The position numbers were made by a program, and so were the translations under genes. A stretch of 64,000 nucleotides of DNA. It comes from Paralichthys olivaceus (Eukaryota; Chordata; Actinopteri; Pleuronectiformes; Paralichthyidae). Below the pieces are notes generated by a model. It did not search any database. It was not told the origin of the DNA and saw only the letters and a program-made list of their open reading frames with translations. Each line of letters opens with the position of its first letter. Within the stretch, counting starts at the first letter, position 1. This document shows positions 1 to 12,467 of this stretch, in pieces. The DNA is taken from the NCBI RefSeq assembly GCF_024713975.1, contig NC_091106.1, forward strand, positions 13,728,501 through 13,792,500. Direction: 5' to 3'.

Positions 1-2686
1 TTGCTGGATCATCTCTTTACATCTCATCTGTAGTCATAAGATTCATGGAGTGAATGAATGGTTGAGATAACGTACGTACAGCATATAGACTCTGTAATGA
101 GGTTTTCTGTGCGGCGAGTTTACTTTAACACAAGGTGAGAAGCTCAGCGAATTGAGGATTACCTCAGAGTCAATCTGCCGCTTTCTCTGTATTGAGCGAA
201 TCAGCCGAGGTTTCAGGACGCACCCCCCGTAAAGCTGCCCTACAGGTGCCTCGCTTTTCCATCACAGCAACAGCCAGGCACTGCTGAGCAGGTCCAGGAA
301 TCACAGGCAGGGATTTTGTCTGCAAGGTGACCTGTCAATTCCTTGGCATCACCCAGGAGCTGGAGGAAATTGATGGGTAGGAGGGAACCTGGAGGAGGGG
401 CAAAGCTGGTCCAAAAATTCCTCTTTAAATGTCATCAGGAAAATAAAAAAAAATGTGTCCTGTCTAATCTGATGTACTTGAAGTCTGATGGTTTTCTCTG
501 TTATGCTGTGACACTGCCTGAGGGAATCAGAGATGAAAACTTAACAAATCATTAGCCGTCACAATATATTCTGGTAACTTGGTGGAAAGAAAAGTTATAA
601 GCATGAAAAGGAGGATGTCTCAGAGTACAGAACAGTTTCTGTTGATATGTGTCTGCATATATACTGTGAATGTGTAGCATATTCTGAATTATATACAGTA
701 GTGGTCTGTGTTAAATATCTGTGTCCCGTGTGATTTCTGCACTGACTCTTTCCAAGTAAAAACCCATGGTGCCATCTAGTGACTGCACACAGGTCCACAC
801 CTGATGGGCTCATGTATAGAAACGGCCACTGGAGAGCAGCATGTTTCTCAAACAGCTCTACCAAGCTTGATCATCTTTGTGTATGTGAAAAGTACAATGT
901 GTGGAATATATGTGGAGAGGTGTCATTAAATTAAATTCAAACATAGAGAGGGAAATGACATGTAGTGTTCTTGAACTGGTTAGCAATATGTGGAGCAGTA
1001 AGCTGCAGCATCTGGGTGTACATGTGTCAACTGCATCAATCTGATTATTCCAGAGGTTTGTCTTTGTGCAGCAGCAGTGACTCAGCTATAGGATTCTGTG
1101 GATTCATCCTGCAGCCGGTCGTTACTCGGCTAAATTACTGCAGGTCACTTTTACAATTTCAGAAAGAAAGCTGCTACCAGCACAGACCAAGTAAACAGCC
1201 CAAAGCAAACAGAGCAGGCACTGCACTAGTGGTCATAATGTAGTTAAACAGGAAATGAGCATCTTGTTCTTTGTTTGCCTTATTGATGAATAATGAAAAC
1301 ATGTTTGATTGTTGTTAATTTATTTTAAAAACTGTGTTCACATAAAAACAACATATTCTTATTAAAGCCTTCAGCAGTTCTACTGAGCAGTTCTGTGCAT
1401 CAAAATCTTTACTAATTCAACATGGTCATTGTGTTGTCGTGACTATACAGAAAAAACCCCAATAAAATACAAAGACTCTACTGAATGACCATAAATCTAC
1501 AAATAAAACATCAAACATTATATTATCAAAAAGGTTTCATCACGTTTCCAGCTATCCGATGAAGTTGGTGACATAAAGTCTTCCATAGGCACAGTGGCTT
1601 TCCACACTGTTACCATGTACATATAACAACAGCAGTTTAATTTCCAGTTCTTTCTTTCCCTGAACAGTGAAGCTCACTTTGACTTTTAGGTTTGGTCTCA
1701 AGACAAAGTTGATGTTTTACTTTCACCTGATGAGAAACAGCACAAGAAACAGAGGGCTGGTACAGATGTCAGTCCACATCTGTAAATGTGGAGTAGTGTA
1801 TATATTTGGTCGAATATCTCTACAACATTATTCTTATTGCACTCTTACCCTTTTATTGTGTCGTGTATCATACCACAGACATTACCAGGGACACAGTGGC
1901 TAAAAGTTAAATATCAGATTTGATACTTTTTGAGACTCTAGCTAGTGTATATACAAAAAAATCAAGAAGTTAACAATCTTTTAAAGCTACAGTACATCAT
2001 CTCCATCATGTATGTACACATACATATGGCTTTGTGTATGGTACAGGACATGACAAAGTACAGCATATATCCACAGTGTGGCCTCCACCAAGGAGGTTGT
2101 GTTTTTAATTAGTGTGTCTGACTTTTAGCAGGATAACTCGAAGGCTATTGAACTAATTTCAGTGAAATGTTGTGACAGGATGGGGCATGACCCCAGGAAA
2201 CACCCATTACATTTTGAGGTGGAATGGACCATTCCAGGAAAGTTTTTTTTAATTGTCTTTAGCTTTGTGAGATAGGGCTTTCTCTAAGCACCTCTCTTGT
2301 AATATCAGTGCTGTCATTCTGATAAGAAAGCATAAAGAAAAGTACAATTTTCATTAAATAACCTATTAATTAATAAATACAAACTTGTTCATCTCTTGAT
2401 TTACGCAGCTGAACAACAAGTCACATAATTATACGAATGCATGGTTAGTGTGAGTGGTAGAAAGCACATAAGGCCATTTTTGAGAGCAGCAACCATAGTG
2501 TAAAGTTGTGCGACACCAGGAGCCGGTCAGATGCTCATGTTGTCTACATTATGTAGGTGGAGATGTGTTTGTGCAGCACCGGTACCTTCTGATAGGAGCC
2601 GTTTAAAGGCCAGAGTTTGTGGCATTATTCTATTCTTTCAAGAGACAAACCAGTTGTTATTGGTTAATACTCAGACACGCAGTCGA
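1..2686. other. Non-coding flank downstream of avpi1
   Basis: No open frame here has splice-site support or a recognisable protein match. The reading frames present are short and AT-rich. The stretch lies 3' of the minus-strand avpi1 stop codon, so part of it is probably avpi1 3' UTR, but I could not choose a polyadenylation signal with confidence. A degenerate interspersed repeat lies at about 2082-2250 and is listed separately. Confidence 0.6.
2082..2250 (+). repeat. Interspersed repeat copy (unnamed family, shared GGATAAC...GGAAGGATG core)
   Basis: The stretch starts with an AAGGAGGTTGTGTTTT-like block, then an AGCAGGATAACTC block, then a diverged form of the GAAACTTGGTGGAAGGATG core seen better at 41541, 56597 and 59850 (minus). 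The order of blocks is the same in each copy. I recognise this as a repeat widespread in fish genomes but cannot assign it to a named class from sequence alone. Confidence 0.45.
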
Positions 2687-3350
2687 TCAGTGCAGTATTC
2701 GGTGGAGGTATTTCTCTGGGTCACTCTCTCCTCCTCTTCTCACTCCTGAGCCCACCCTGACTGGTCTCCCAGAAGTCCCTGCAGGGCTGTGGCCTGCATT
2801 TAGTGCCACTGTGGTCCCCGCACCTCTCCCTGTGGTCCCTACAGGGGAGTGTCGGTGTGGCTCTGGACTGCTGTGTGCTCCTGCCTCAGAATCAATCTCC
2901 TCTCCTGCATCCTTCCCCTGGCTGCTTGCTGAGCTCTCTCCAATCCTAAACAACAATGATGCTTTTGTTACAACAATACACAAATTGTGAGTGTAAAAGA
3001 AATAGTTTTAGTCAGCAGCATTTTTACCTGAGGTGATTGAAGGCGCGTAGCCAGCGTGACTCCAGAGCATCTCTGCCATGGGTCCTTAGCCCTCTGCGGT
3101 GGTTACGGGCCCTAAGTCCTATCAAGGCCTGAGCCAGCTCAGCCTCATCTCTTTGGCCCCAAACCAGCTGGGCCCTCTGTTCTGCATCCTGGTCCCCTGC
3201 TGCCCTGAACAGTCTCTGGAGCTGCAAAAGATTCACGTTGCTGAAGATGTTCCCTGAACCGGCCTTCCTGCTCCTCCTCTCGGCCAGCCGCCACAGCGGG
3301 GGGGGGCTCGCCACCATAGAGGACGGTGGGGAGGTGGGTCCAGTATCCAT
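2687..3350 (-). CDS. avpi1: Arginine vasopressin-induced protein 1 (AVPI1), two coding exons
   Basis: Coding exons on the minus strand are 3350-3028 and 2945-2687, total 582 nt, 193 aa. The donor after 3028 is GTAAAA, the acceptor before 2945 ends TTTAG, and one arginine codon is split across the junction. The conserved block at residues 33-80 (SGNIF, then LLQLQRLF, GDQ.AEQRAQLVW and a helix ending in LIGLRAR) matches the central region of human AVPI1. The last ten residues (PEKYLHRILH) resemble its YLHQIRH end. The start at 3350 (MDTGPTSPP) is the first ATG of the frame after an acceptor at 3396/3395. Between these blocks the protein is low-complexity, rich in Gly, Ser and Arg, and longer than the roughly 147-aa human protein. 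The human gene was found as a vasopressin-induced transcript; its molecular function is poorly defined. It lies head-to-head with marveld1, as in human. Confidence 0.88.
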
Positions 3351-3394
3351 CCGGAGTAACACAGGGGAAAAGTGGCATATAATGACGCTCCTCT

Positions 3395-4670
3395 CTGCAG
3401 AAGAAGAAAGAGTTTCAGCTTGTTAGGATTTGTTTGCAACAGTGAAATTCCCCAAAACAACAACAGAACCCAACATGCAGTGTAGAGCACTGAGAGGGTG
3501 CGTCACAACACCTGCAGACACCCGTCACAATGAAACGCAGGTCCTCTGCTCTGACTCTTTAATCCTACTTTAGGAAGTGTGACGAGCTGTGCTTCAAAGC
3601 CCATTAAAACCACAGATGGTAACTTTATCTCCCTTTCCCCCTCATATGCGTTTAAGTGGGACACAAACAAAGAGACATCAGCTGAGTGACCATGATCACA
3701 CTTAGATTACTTACACAGTCAAGAACGACCCACCATTAACATAAAATGAAATATACTAAGGATGTATAGTCATTGATTAACATGAATAAATCTTATTTCA
3801 GGATCTGCTCCACATGAAGCCAGAAGTGTTCCCATGTCTCAGCTGTGTTTCCCCCATTATTATTTCTGCAACCTTCACTCTGATTTTTGATTCATAGTGA
3901 CGGTTGCACATCTAAACTCTTCTTTATGAGCAGAGAATGACAAACACTTGACAAACAGCAAAACATACCTGGGATAGATCATTTATGAGTTATATCTCCT
4001 CACTGTGCTCACACAATGCATATAGGCATTATACCAATGTATATACTGGACTTTTGTTCTACTGCTATTTATTAAAATCATACTGAAATAACTTCTGATA
4101 TTGTTTTATCACTCGATCCAAAAAGGAATGTATTTTCTTTTTAAAACCTGCTATTTCCAAGTTACATATTCTTTGTGAGATAAGCTTCAGTTCCTACTTT
4201 CGCACATTTTGTTCTACGGGTTTCATAGCTGCTATATTAACATCCGGTTATAATGTGAGGGAAAACATTCAACTTAAAGTCAAGAATTCCCATGATACAC
4301 TGGTCATTAGAGGACACTGTCTGTGCTTGTTTTGTTGTTGCAGACAGACATATTCATCTGCATCAGAAGTAGGTTAACACTATGTGAACGTCACAGGTTT
4401 CTTCATTCTCCGCCTCCCACTGTGGTTTGGTCAGTCAGCTGTTTGCTGTGAGAACTGTACACAAACCTGAACCGCTGCAAAAAATAAGAAAGTGGAAGTC
4501 TGAACGATCTCTGAGATGTTCCCGATTTTTGCATTTCAGATGAAATACGATGCACCGACTGGAACAACTCACTGCAACCTACATACAATCCTGCTGAGTT
4601 CCATTGTTCTGCGGGGAAAAAGGCAGCGAATAGAAATCACGTGGGAGTCATGTGAAGAATGAAACTTACC
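3395..4670 (-). other. avpi1: avpi1 5' intron (between leader exon and first coding exon)
   Basis: On the minus strand a consensus donor (GTAAGT, 4669-4664) follows an exon ending at 4670. A pyrimidine-rich acceptor (TTCTTCTGCAG) ends at 3395, 44 nt before the avpi1 start codon. This implies an untranslated first exon and a 1.27-kb intron. I see no coding potential or clear repeat inside the intron. The splice is inferred from sequence only. Confidence 0.55.
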
Positions 4671-5045
4671 CGAGGATCGAGCGATGTGTCCGGCAAACTT
4701 TGGTGCTATCGCATCGCTGCTTCTTCTCCAACACAAGCTGACGGAAGAGACTCAGAAGATCAGCGTGTTTACTTGCAAACACTTTCTGTCCTTGAGTCCT
4801 CGGTCGATCACAAACCAGGGTCACTGGATCACCAATCAGGAAACTGCTGCCCTCTGATCCCGCCCCTGAGCCTTGGAGTGACGCTCGATTTCAACTAATC
4901 ACAGACAAGGATTGGGAGGAGGCGGGGTTTGTGTTTAACTTGCACGTAGGTCGCGCGCTGCAGTCGCTGAAATCCATTGACGTCAATGAGCCTGGGCTGG
5001 CACGAGGAGCGTCTGTCAATTATACGAGAGGGAAATAACACGTGA
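4671..5045 (-). promoter_or_regulatory. avpi1: Predicted avpi1 first exon and promoter with palindromic CRE, CCAAT boxes, E-boxes
   Basis: Directly upstream of the predicted leader-exon donor (4670) is a CpG-bearing block. It holds a CCAAT box near 4832, an inverted CCAAT (GATTGG) near 4909, a GC-box-like GGCGGGG near 4921, and a perfect palindrome ATTGACGTCAAT at 4976-4987 containing the full cAMP-response element TGACGTCA. CACGTG E-boxes flank the block at 4638-4643 (just inside the intron) and 5039-5044. The transcription start is not determined but should lie between about 4700 and 4970. CRE control would fit a gene induced through vasopressin/cAMP signalling; that link is inference. Confidence 0.5.
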
Positions 5046-5555
5046 GCATCCTGCGATCACAGGATGACGCACAATGGGCCCTGAACACATCACTGCTGTA
5101 ACAGAGCTCATTGTATTTTATTATAATAACAATAGTTTTATATTCATGTCTATTCAAAACAGCCAAAGACGACAAATAAAAACCAGAAAACAAAACATCA
5201 AGAACCAAATCAAGAAAATGTTGTTTAAAAATGACACAAATGATATAATAGAAAATACAAAAGCACATAGAACAATGTTTCATTGATGATTTGAATTATG
5301 AGAATGATTGTCCCCTCTGTAAATGTTTTTGTCTTTGATTTGCTTATATTTACATCTTTGCAATTTGAAATCTCAATGTTTGAATTGAATTAATATATCA
5401 AATAATGTTATAAAAGTGCCACAGGCCTCTTGTTATTATGACACTGGGTGGATGTCACAGGGCCGGAACCAGGGGGGAACTGGCTCCAGCTGAAATCTTT
5501 GGCCCCGCACATCCCCTGGTATTGTCATCCGTCCTGAATGTGTTTCATGTGACTG
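5046..5555. other. AT-rich intergenic DNA between avpi1 and marveld1
   Basis: AT-rich stretch with many ATAA/TTTA runs. The two opposed frames here (5020-5283 minus, 5074-5286 plus) are low-complexity and lack splice or homology support. I see no gene in it. Confidence 0.5.
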
Positions 5556-5935
5556 CTTGTGATCGGATCTCACTTCCACGCTCTACATGCAAATGAACAA
5601 ATACGTATTTTAGACAAAATGATGTTGTTTTGAGCCGGTCTGAGCTCACAGATGTGTGTGATGTCACTGAGTGTCTGTGTCGACACAAGCATGATTCCAT
5701 GATTCCTTTAGAGGACGTCAGCTGAGTGGGAGGTCCTTTAAATGTGGACCTGAAGGGATTCTCACTGCTAAAAGAATGTGGACACGTGGCCCAGACCACC
5801 TCCGAATGTGGTCTGACGTGATTGGATCTCTATCTGATGTGAGTGCATTCACACCTGTACTTAGAGCTGTCAGCTTGTGATCGGATCACAAAAGCCACAT
5901 GTTAATACCACGTGTGTACGGGGGCCTTGGATTGA
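5556..5935 (+). repeat. Degenerate interspersed repeat with internal GTGATCGGATC duplication
   Basis: CTTGTGATCGGATCTCAC occurs near 5556 and CTTGTGATCGGATCACAA near 5874, about 318 bp apart in the same orientation. Between them are CACGTGGCCCAGACCACCT and GCATTCACACCTGTAC. The word set and ending (CACGTGTGTACGGGGGCCTTG) resemble a repeat I recognise as frequent in fish genomes, probably a non-autonomous DNA element. Family and exact ends are uncertain. Confidence 0.4.
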
Positions 5936-6611
5936 AGTAGCCCTTGATGTATTCTGTTTTTTGTTTTTTTTAATGAACTAGTCACTTTCTAACAAAAGAT
6001 ATTAAAATGTGTTAAGCTGTAGGGCGGTAAAAAAGAATGACAAATTGGCACCTATTGTGCATGGATGTTGGACATTTAATTGGCCCCTTTACAGCCCCCA
6101 ACCTAGAAGAATCAAAGATCCGCCACTGATATATATATATGTAAAAATATATATCAAACACTTCATGTTATTATGACTCTTCCTTGTGTTTTCACAGTGA
6201 AATCTGAAAACCATCAACCACGTGTTTTGACCAAAAGGGTGGAGGAGGAAGAGGAGGAGCAGGTTTTCAATTACAGGCCAGCCCCTCTCTCTCTCTCTCT
6301 GTGACCCAGCCCCCCAGCACATCCAACAGAGGAAACGGAAAAGACGAAACATACAAGAAGCTTTTTCATTTCAAAATCCCGGGGCTGTGGAAAGAACAGA
6401 GAGTTCATCCTTTTTTTAAACCCAAGCGTGTCCGCCTTTGAGGGGGGGGCTTCATCGTCAGACCTCGACCCGGACCCTTCCTCTGCGTTATTTCTTTTCC
6501 TCATCTGTTTCTTTTTCCTCCAGCTGTTTGCAGCTGGCAGAGAGCACCCGCCCTGTTTGGGAGGAAAAAAAGAGTGATCGGAGGAGGAGAGAGAGCGAGA
6601 AAGAGAGAGAG
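5936..6611 (+). promoter_or_regulatory. marveld1: marveld1 upstream region and probable 5' UTR
   Basis: The stretch becomes purine-rich then pyrimidine-rich toward the marveld1 start, with a CT run at about 6284-6300 and a GA run (GAGAGAGCGAGAAAGAGAGAG) just before the ATG. The frame stays open upstream to 6438, but those residues are low-complexity and unlike the family, so I treat them as 5' UTR. No TATA box is evident. Confidence 0.4.
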
Positions 6612-7112
6612 ATGCAACCCCAGCCTTCCCAGCCTCCTCAGGTGAGGAGGAACATCCTCAAGTTCCTCCGGAGCTTCTTGGGGATCAGCCGCATCCTGCA
6701 GATCGTGTTCGGCGCCGGGCTGTGGGTCACCATCGCCGCCAACAAGTACGAGGGCTCCATCCACTTCGTGCTCTTCGTGGCCGTGCTCTTCTGGCTCCTC
6801 ACCCTCGGCCTCTTCTTCCTCACGCTGCTGGACAAGCAGGACCTGGTGCCGCTGCTGGGTGGGAAGCGGTGGCTGTGCACCAACCTGGCGCACGACGTGG
6901 CCGCCGTCGCGCTCTACCTGCCGGCCATCGGCGTCTTGATCTACAAGACGGACCGCAACTCGTACTGCAACCTGCAGCTGTACAAGCACTTCTGTGTGTT
7001 CAAGATCTACCTGACGGCCGCCGTGTTCGCCTGCCTCTGCTGCGTCTCCTACCTCCTGTCGTTGGTGTACGAGGCGTACAGGAGGTGCCGGGGCGAGCAG
7101 ACGGTCATCTGA
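6612..7112 (+). CDS. marveld1: MARVEL domain-containing protein 1
   Basis: A single coding exon encodes 166 aa; human MARVELD1 is 173 aa. Four hydrophobic segments at about residues 28-43, 51-73, 93-111 and 131-154 form the MARVEL four-helix bundle. Both termini are short, hydrophilic and predicted cytosolic. Diagnostic matches to human are HFVLFVAVLFWLLTLGL, AHDV in the third segment and SYCNL in the second extracellular loop. The start at 6612 (MQPQPSQPPQVRR) is chosen because the frame upstream is low-complexity and this proline-rich N-terminus fits the family. Family members reside in plasma membrane and cytoskeleton-associated structures; human MARVELD1 has been linked to cell adhesion and nuclear transport. 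The coding sequence is GC-rich compared with its flanks, which creates long shadow frames on both strands. It is divergent from avpi1, as in human. Confidence 0.93.
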   Translation: MQPQPSQPPQVRRNILKFLRSFLGISRILQIVFGAGLWVTIAANKYEGSIHFVLFVAVLFWLLTLGLFFLTLLDKQDLVPLLGGKRWLCTNLAHDVAAVALYLPAIGVLIYKTDRNSYCNLQLYKHFCVFKIYLTAAVFACLCCVSYLLSLVYEAYRRCRGEQTVI

Positions 7113-8195
7113 TGATGGTGCTGGAGAGGTGTGATGGAGGAGGGATCCACACCAAGATGAGGAATAGTTCACTTCACTGTAATTTAACTCAACAGCTTCT
7201 CCAATCTCAGATTCATCACACCAAACTGTTTAGCCTGTTTATGATGAGGCAGCATCACTCTGTGGCCTTATGTGTTTTCTGTGTTGCTGACATGATAACA
7301 GTCCAACAGAACCCAGGATGAGAGTCTGATTGGATCTAAGTTAGTTTGACAAAGTAGAATGGCTTCTTGAAATGTTTGTGTCCCCGTTTGTTCCCGGCCC
7401 GGCCTTCACCTCTTGCGTTTATCGACTAACTTAATGCCTTTCCCCTCGTACAGAACCATGATAATATTCCTGTCAGGATTTATTAGAGTGTTTAGTGAGT
7501 TTACAGTACAGCACATTTTGTAGATTTGTGTAGTCGCAGTTTTTACACTTTTGTCTCCTCACAACAAACTTTTAGCCTCAGTGATGTGACAGCATCAAAA
7601 TCACTCTGTGGCCTTATAGTCAGTGTGTTTATGGGTTGCTGACTTGAAAACAGCCCAACAGCTTCTGGTAAAGCCGCCTCGATACCCAGGATGGGTTTAT
7701 GTTAATAGGGCTAAGTATTATTCTTATCTATTGAAGCACAAGTCTTTGTCTCCCAGTTTTTTATCATTACTTTTATCGACTAATCTAAAACCCTCTTACA
7801 GAATCATTATAATATCCCTGTTGGGACATATTATAATGTGTGTGCAGTGAGTCTACAGTGCAACGCCTTAACATGATGAGATATGCAGATTTGTGTTGTT
7901 TTTTTCACAGGGGACTATTTTCAGTATCTTTTTTAAAGTATATAAATATATTTTTTATCTGTTTATATGTTTTGTATGAAAGCAAACTGAAGGGTGATGG
8001 AGTAACTTGCGGACATCCTTTTGTTTTGTGTCACTCTCTTGGGGACAGTTTTATCAGTGGCTTCTGACAGATTGCTGCATACTCAACAAGGCTGTGATGA
8101 CAACAGACCAATAATACGGATGTGACTGGTGCTACTATGTGTATGCTGATCAAAAAGTATTTATCATGTAAAGCCAAAGAGCAAAAAAGAGCAAG

Positions 8196-8201
8196 AATAA
8201 A
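8196..8201 (+). terminator. marveld1: Candidate polyadenylation signal (AATAAA) for marveld1
   Basis: AATAAA in plus orientation about 1.1 kb past the marveld1 stop. It is a plausible 3' end, but other AT-rich hexamer variants lie nearby and no transcript data are available. Confidence 0.3.
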
Positions 8202-8601
8202 GAGCAGTACGTCAGAGATAGTGAGGTTTTTCTTTGGTTATGACTGTGTTTTTGTTCTTAGACGTGTTATAATCATTTTATTTGACTTGAATTTAAACAA
8301 AGAGGTGGACCGTGTGCACATATTCTGCGTTTGGTGGCTTTTCCCAAATGAAACACAGATTTAGAGCAACGGAAGCCCTCAAGCCCTTCCTGTTGGGAGA
8401 TAAAAGCCCTGGCCAATCAACACAGATCATTTAAGATTTACCACTTAACCACATGAAAGACACAGATCCTTTCAATTAACCTGTGCTGCAGACAGTCGCT
8501 CACACGTGCACATGCACAGACAACGTGTACGCATGTGCTTTAATGGTAGAAAATGTGTTGCATGAGAGTAATCCTACTTTCAGAAACGTGTTTGTGTGTA
8601 T

Positions 8602-8602
<1 letters not shown>

Positions 8603-8650
<48 letters not shown>
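8603..8650 (+). repeat. (GT)24 microsatellite
   Basis: Uninterrupted GT dinucleotides over 48 bp, followed by an imperfect GAGTGTGT. Open frames of Cys-Val or Thr-His repeats here are artefacts of the dinucleotide. Confidence 0.97.
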
Positions 8651-8653
<3 letters not shown>

Positions 8654-9548
8654 TGTGTAATCATCTGGGAAAAGGCTTGTTCTTACCGGAACAGTCTGTT
8701 GGGGTTCTGGAGGTGGTCTCACTTGCAGCCAATGAAAGCAAAGCCAAGCAGCGGAAGATGATTCAGTGTCTCATCTATTCCAGTCAGTGTGCAGCTCTGA
8801 AGAACCAACAGCAGGACACGTTGCTATACAAGCACCCAGAGCCACACAGTGAAGACTCTGTTGGATTACCTTTAAGAAAGCACCATTAATGTGTGTGAAC
8901 GGCCGTGCAACATTTTGTATCCCTGCTCTGCACACTTGTTGCTGGCATGGGAACAGGATTGTGGTGAAACAAGATGCAGATTACAGTAATAACAAGTGAG
9001 CACACATTTCCTTTTCGGGGCATTTGTCAGCCGTCTAGGAAAAGGAGTCTTGAGGTTGAAGTGTTGAATTGCCACTTCTCCAGAAACACATGCAAGAATC
9101 ATAGCCGGGGCAACAAATGTGCAGACATTTGATTTTAAAAACAGCTGCAATAAACAGGAACACTACAGAAGGTCTTTGGTTGCTTTCAAGAGTATCTGCA
9201 TTTTTGTTTTCCTGGTCATGATTCTGGAATGTAATTGTCAGTATGATTACAACTGCAAGACAGCAAATATATGTAATATAGGTGATAGGTGTAGAGAAAA
9301 AGCTAAATATAGTCTTCCAAAGATTATCTGCTGATACCTAATTTAAACAGACATCACTGACTTATTTCAGCCTCCTAAAATGACCATACATAGACAGAGA
9401 CACACCGTACAACCACAAGGGAAACTTAAGTTTGTTGCTTAGTTATTATTTGATTTAAATTTGTTCTTCAGTGATAAATTATGTGAAACTGTACATTATG
9501 TCATCCTATAGATAAGTGATGTTTCTATGCAGTGACGACAGTAGGGAG

Positions 9549-9572
9549 GTGTGTGTGTGTGTGTGTGTGTGT
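9549..9572 (+). repeat. (GT)12 microsatellite
   Basis: Twelve uninterrupted GT units. A short CA run lies about 130 bp further on (about 9700-9713), so the two strands could pair in an inverted arrangement. Confidence 0.95.
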
Positions 9573-12467
9573 TGAGAGCAAAGTGACATCTGTGCTTGTC
9601 ACAGGAGTGGAAGGGTTAATGTTAACCAGCTGCAGCTCCAGGATATAAATCTAGCACGTCTAAAGGAGGAAAGCAGCCGTCCCCCCCAAAAGTCTCTCTC
9701 ACACACACACACACCATCTCCCCCTCTGAGATTTCCACAGAAGTGTTGTCCGTGTCCACGTGTCGGTGACTGCAGAAACACAGCTGTATACAGCCAGATG
9801 GAGACAGCTCACAACAGCCCTGCGTGCTGCATAAAGACAGCACTGGACCCAGAGAGTTTCATATCGAAAGTAACTGTGGGCACTGAATCATTTTGAATTT
9901 TCTGGAAAGCTCACAACTACAGCATGTGCTGACAATTAAGACCAGAGAATGATTCTCCACATTTAACCTGAGAGTCCTTCTGAGCTTACAGGCTCCTCTA
10001 TGACCACAGATGATCTGATCAGGTTTGTCAGTTTTCCACATGAGCCCATTTCAAATTTAACGCTTGAATTTCACATCAATAAGAAACACGAGGCTGAACT
10101 CTCCAGTTGCCTCCTTACACAATAAGAAGGGTGTGGACTGAAGTGAGGCTGTTTTTCCCCTCAGTGAAACACACAGTAAAGAAAAACGCTGATACTCAAA
10201 GTTGGTATTAGGACATATAGAGGCAGGCGGTTCTCTGCAGTGCCGATTGTATCATATTTATTTTGGTTACTCAACCAAAGAGACATTTCCTGTATGTGCT
10301 CTCCCACCCATCTGCAACAGCCCATAAGTCCAGCAGTCATCATAACCTCCCCAAATGCTCTCACTGGCCCTCCATGAGAATAAAGCATGGATACTGTTGC
10401 CATGGATTGATGTGAATTATCAAAAAATAAATAAAATTGTCCCTGCCACAAAATCTAAAAGTCAGTTGCAAAGTCTAAATGGACAATGACATGATTGTGA
10501 CTCACTGCTTTAATTCAATGACTGGTGAGGTTGAGAAATGGCAAGAATGTCTCTCAGTTCTTTTTTTTGGTTCTCGGTTCTTCTCAGTACAAGTTGTGAA
10601 AAATATTTTCTTTTTTGCTTCTTCCTCCCAAAATAGTACATGACCCAGTATGAGCTGCAGAACACCACCAACAGAGCTGGTAGACACAACATGTTTGGCT
10701 CCTATTTGTTCTTCTTTTACCAGGTCAGACTGTTGCCGCCAAAAACAAAAATCAGTTGAGGTCTTCTCGCAAAAATAAAATGTTCAAATATTTGGTTATT
10801 AAACAACTTTTTTCTTTAAGATTTAACTTTTTAAAAGTTTTATTATTGGGAAAATTGCACATATTTTCTCAACAATGAAAAAACACCTGATTTCATAATA
10901 TATGGTAGGTTTGCCTTTCCTCATGTCTGATTTAAAACTATATTACCGTATGCATTGGAAAGGTGATTGGCTGCTTCTCTGTTTCTGTATATTAGCTGTG
11001 AATTAACAGTGACTCCAGTCTAAGTGATGACGGACAAAGTCCAGTGCTTGTGTGCCAAATGCTCTCTGTTCCTCCAAAAGATAACACGAGGCTCACCTAG
11101 TCAAATCAATGTGGTTATTATTATTACTTTCCGTTTCTCTCTCTCCACTGAGGTCCAACAAAAAAAAGAAACCGGGGAAGTTTAAAAACAACTTACACTC
11201 TCTTGGTTTGACAAACTGCTTAAAGTATATATATACATATATATACGTGGATTTTGAATAAGCTTAATATTGTCAAAGCATGACATTGGAAGTCTAAGAT
11301 GGAAAAACAACCAAACTGTTAAACTATAATCCATATTTTCATCTGCTTTGTTTTAAGCCAGAGTCTGGTGTCGCACACAGTTTACTGAACCAGGTGCATT
11401 AGTTGGTGAGAACCCACTCAGCCATATTGGACTGGAAGAGCCTGGTCTTTCTTAGGATAAAGCACTTCCACTGGAAAAAACCCGCCAGGAATTTGTGTGG
11501 GCAATTCCCAGAGGAAGTGTCCCATCCTTCCCCAGAGCGTCTGACTGTTTTCCTGCTGACAGTCCTTGTCTCTGATCTCATTTGAGAGGCCAACATGTAG
11601 GCACATGAAACATGAAAACACAGACGGGCTCACGCAGCAGAGCTCTGTTAACCACACTTTCATCCCATACTGCTGAGATGCACATTCCATGAGAGGAGAG
11701 AGGGGAGAGAGGGGCTGGGAAAACAGATGCAGACTGGCAGAGCAAGTGAGGGGAAGATGTGCAAAAATGCTTCACCCCAGCAGCAGGAGTTTGAGACATT
11801 TCCTGTCTGTGTAAAGGCATAAATGGGTACAGTGTTCCAGGAGCTTGGCTCTGACACTGGTCAGGTTATAGTTTCCTAACACAGTAACTGCTCGGATGAT
11901 ACTTCTGAATGGACACAGTGTTTAAAGGCTGAGGCTGCTATAGTGGTGAGAAATCCTGATAGCTATTTATAGAGCCTTGAAAATACCACAGCTTCGCTCA
12001 CTCTGCCGATCATAGCCAACATGTTGAGAGCGTTTGAGTGGGTGAATGAGTCTGAGAGAGTTGGAGAGAAACCGTGGAGGGAGGGTGTGTGTTTGTGGTT
12101 GCTGGGTGGATGAATTCTCTCATTTCCTGTCTGACATTTACTGATTCTTGCCGTGTAATTACAACCGATGTTAACAACACCTCTGTTATTTATCACCTGT
12201 GAGTTATACCTCCCTAAAACAACACTTTAAAGAAGGATTTTAAAGTGATGTGTAAAAACCAAGACAAACGTAAGAGCTCAATTTTTCTGTTAAACCACAC
12301 TGTTGTTGTGTCTACATATCCCCTTAGTTTAATCTGGCCATAAAATAAGAAAATATGACTAAGACCATGATACTGGAGAAAATAAATAACAATCATTGTC
12401 ACTGTGACATGTGCCCCCTTTAGATACACACACTTCTTGTCTCGTATTTTACATTTATCTTTGGTTT

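Noticed and set aside
2619-2990. 123-aa plus-strand frame antisense to avpi1 exon 2
   Set aside because: It mirrors the avpi1 coding exon; splice sites and protein similarity support only the minus strand.
6501-7172. 223-aa minus-strand frame and 199-aa second plus frame over marveld1
   Set aside because: Both are shadows of a GC-rich coding exon; their products are low-complexity and without family resemblance, while the marveld1 frame has four membrane helices and clear homology.
8483-8761. Cys-Val / Thr-His repeat frames
   Set aside because: Translation of a GT dinucleotide run.
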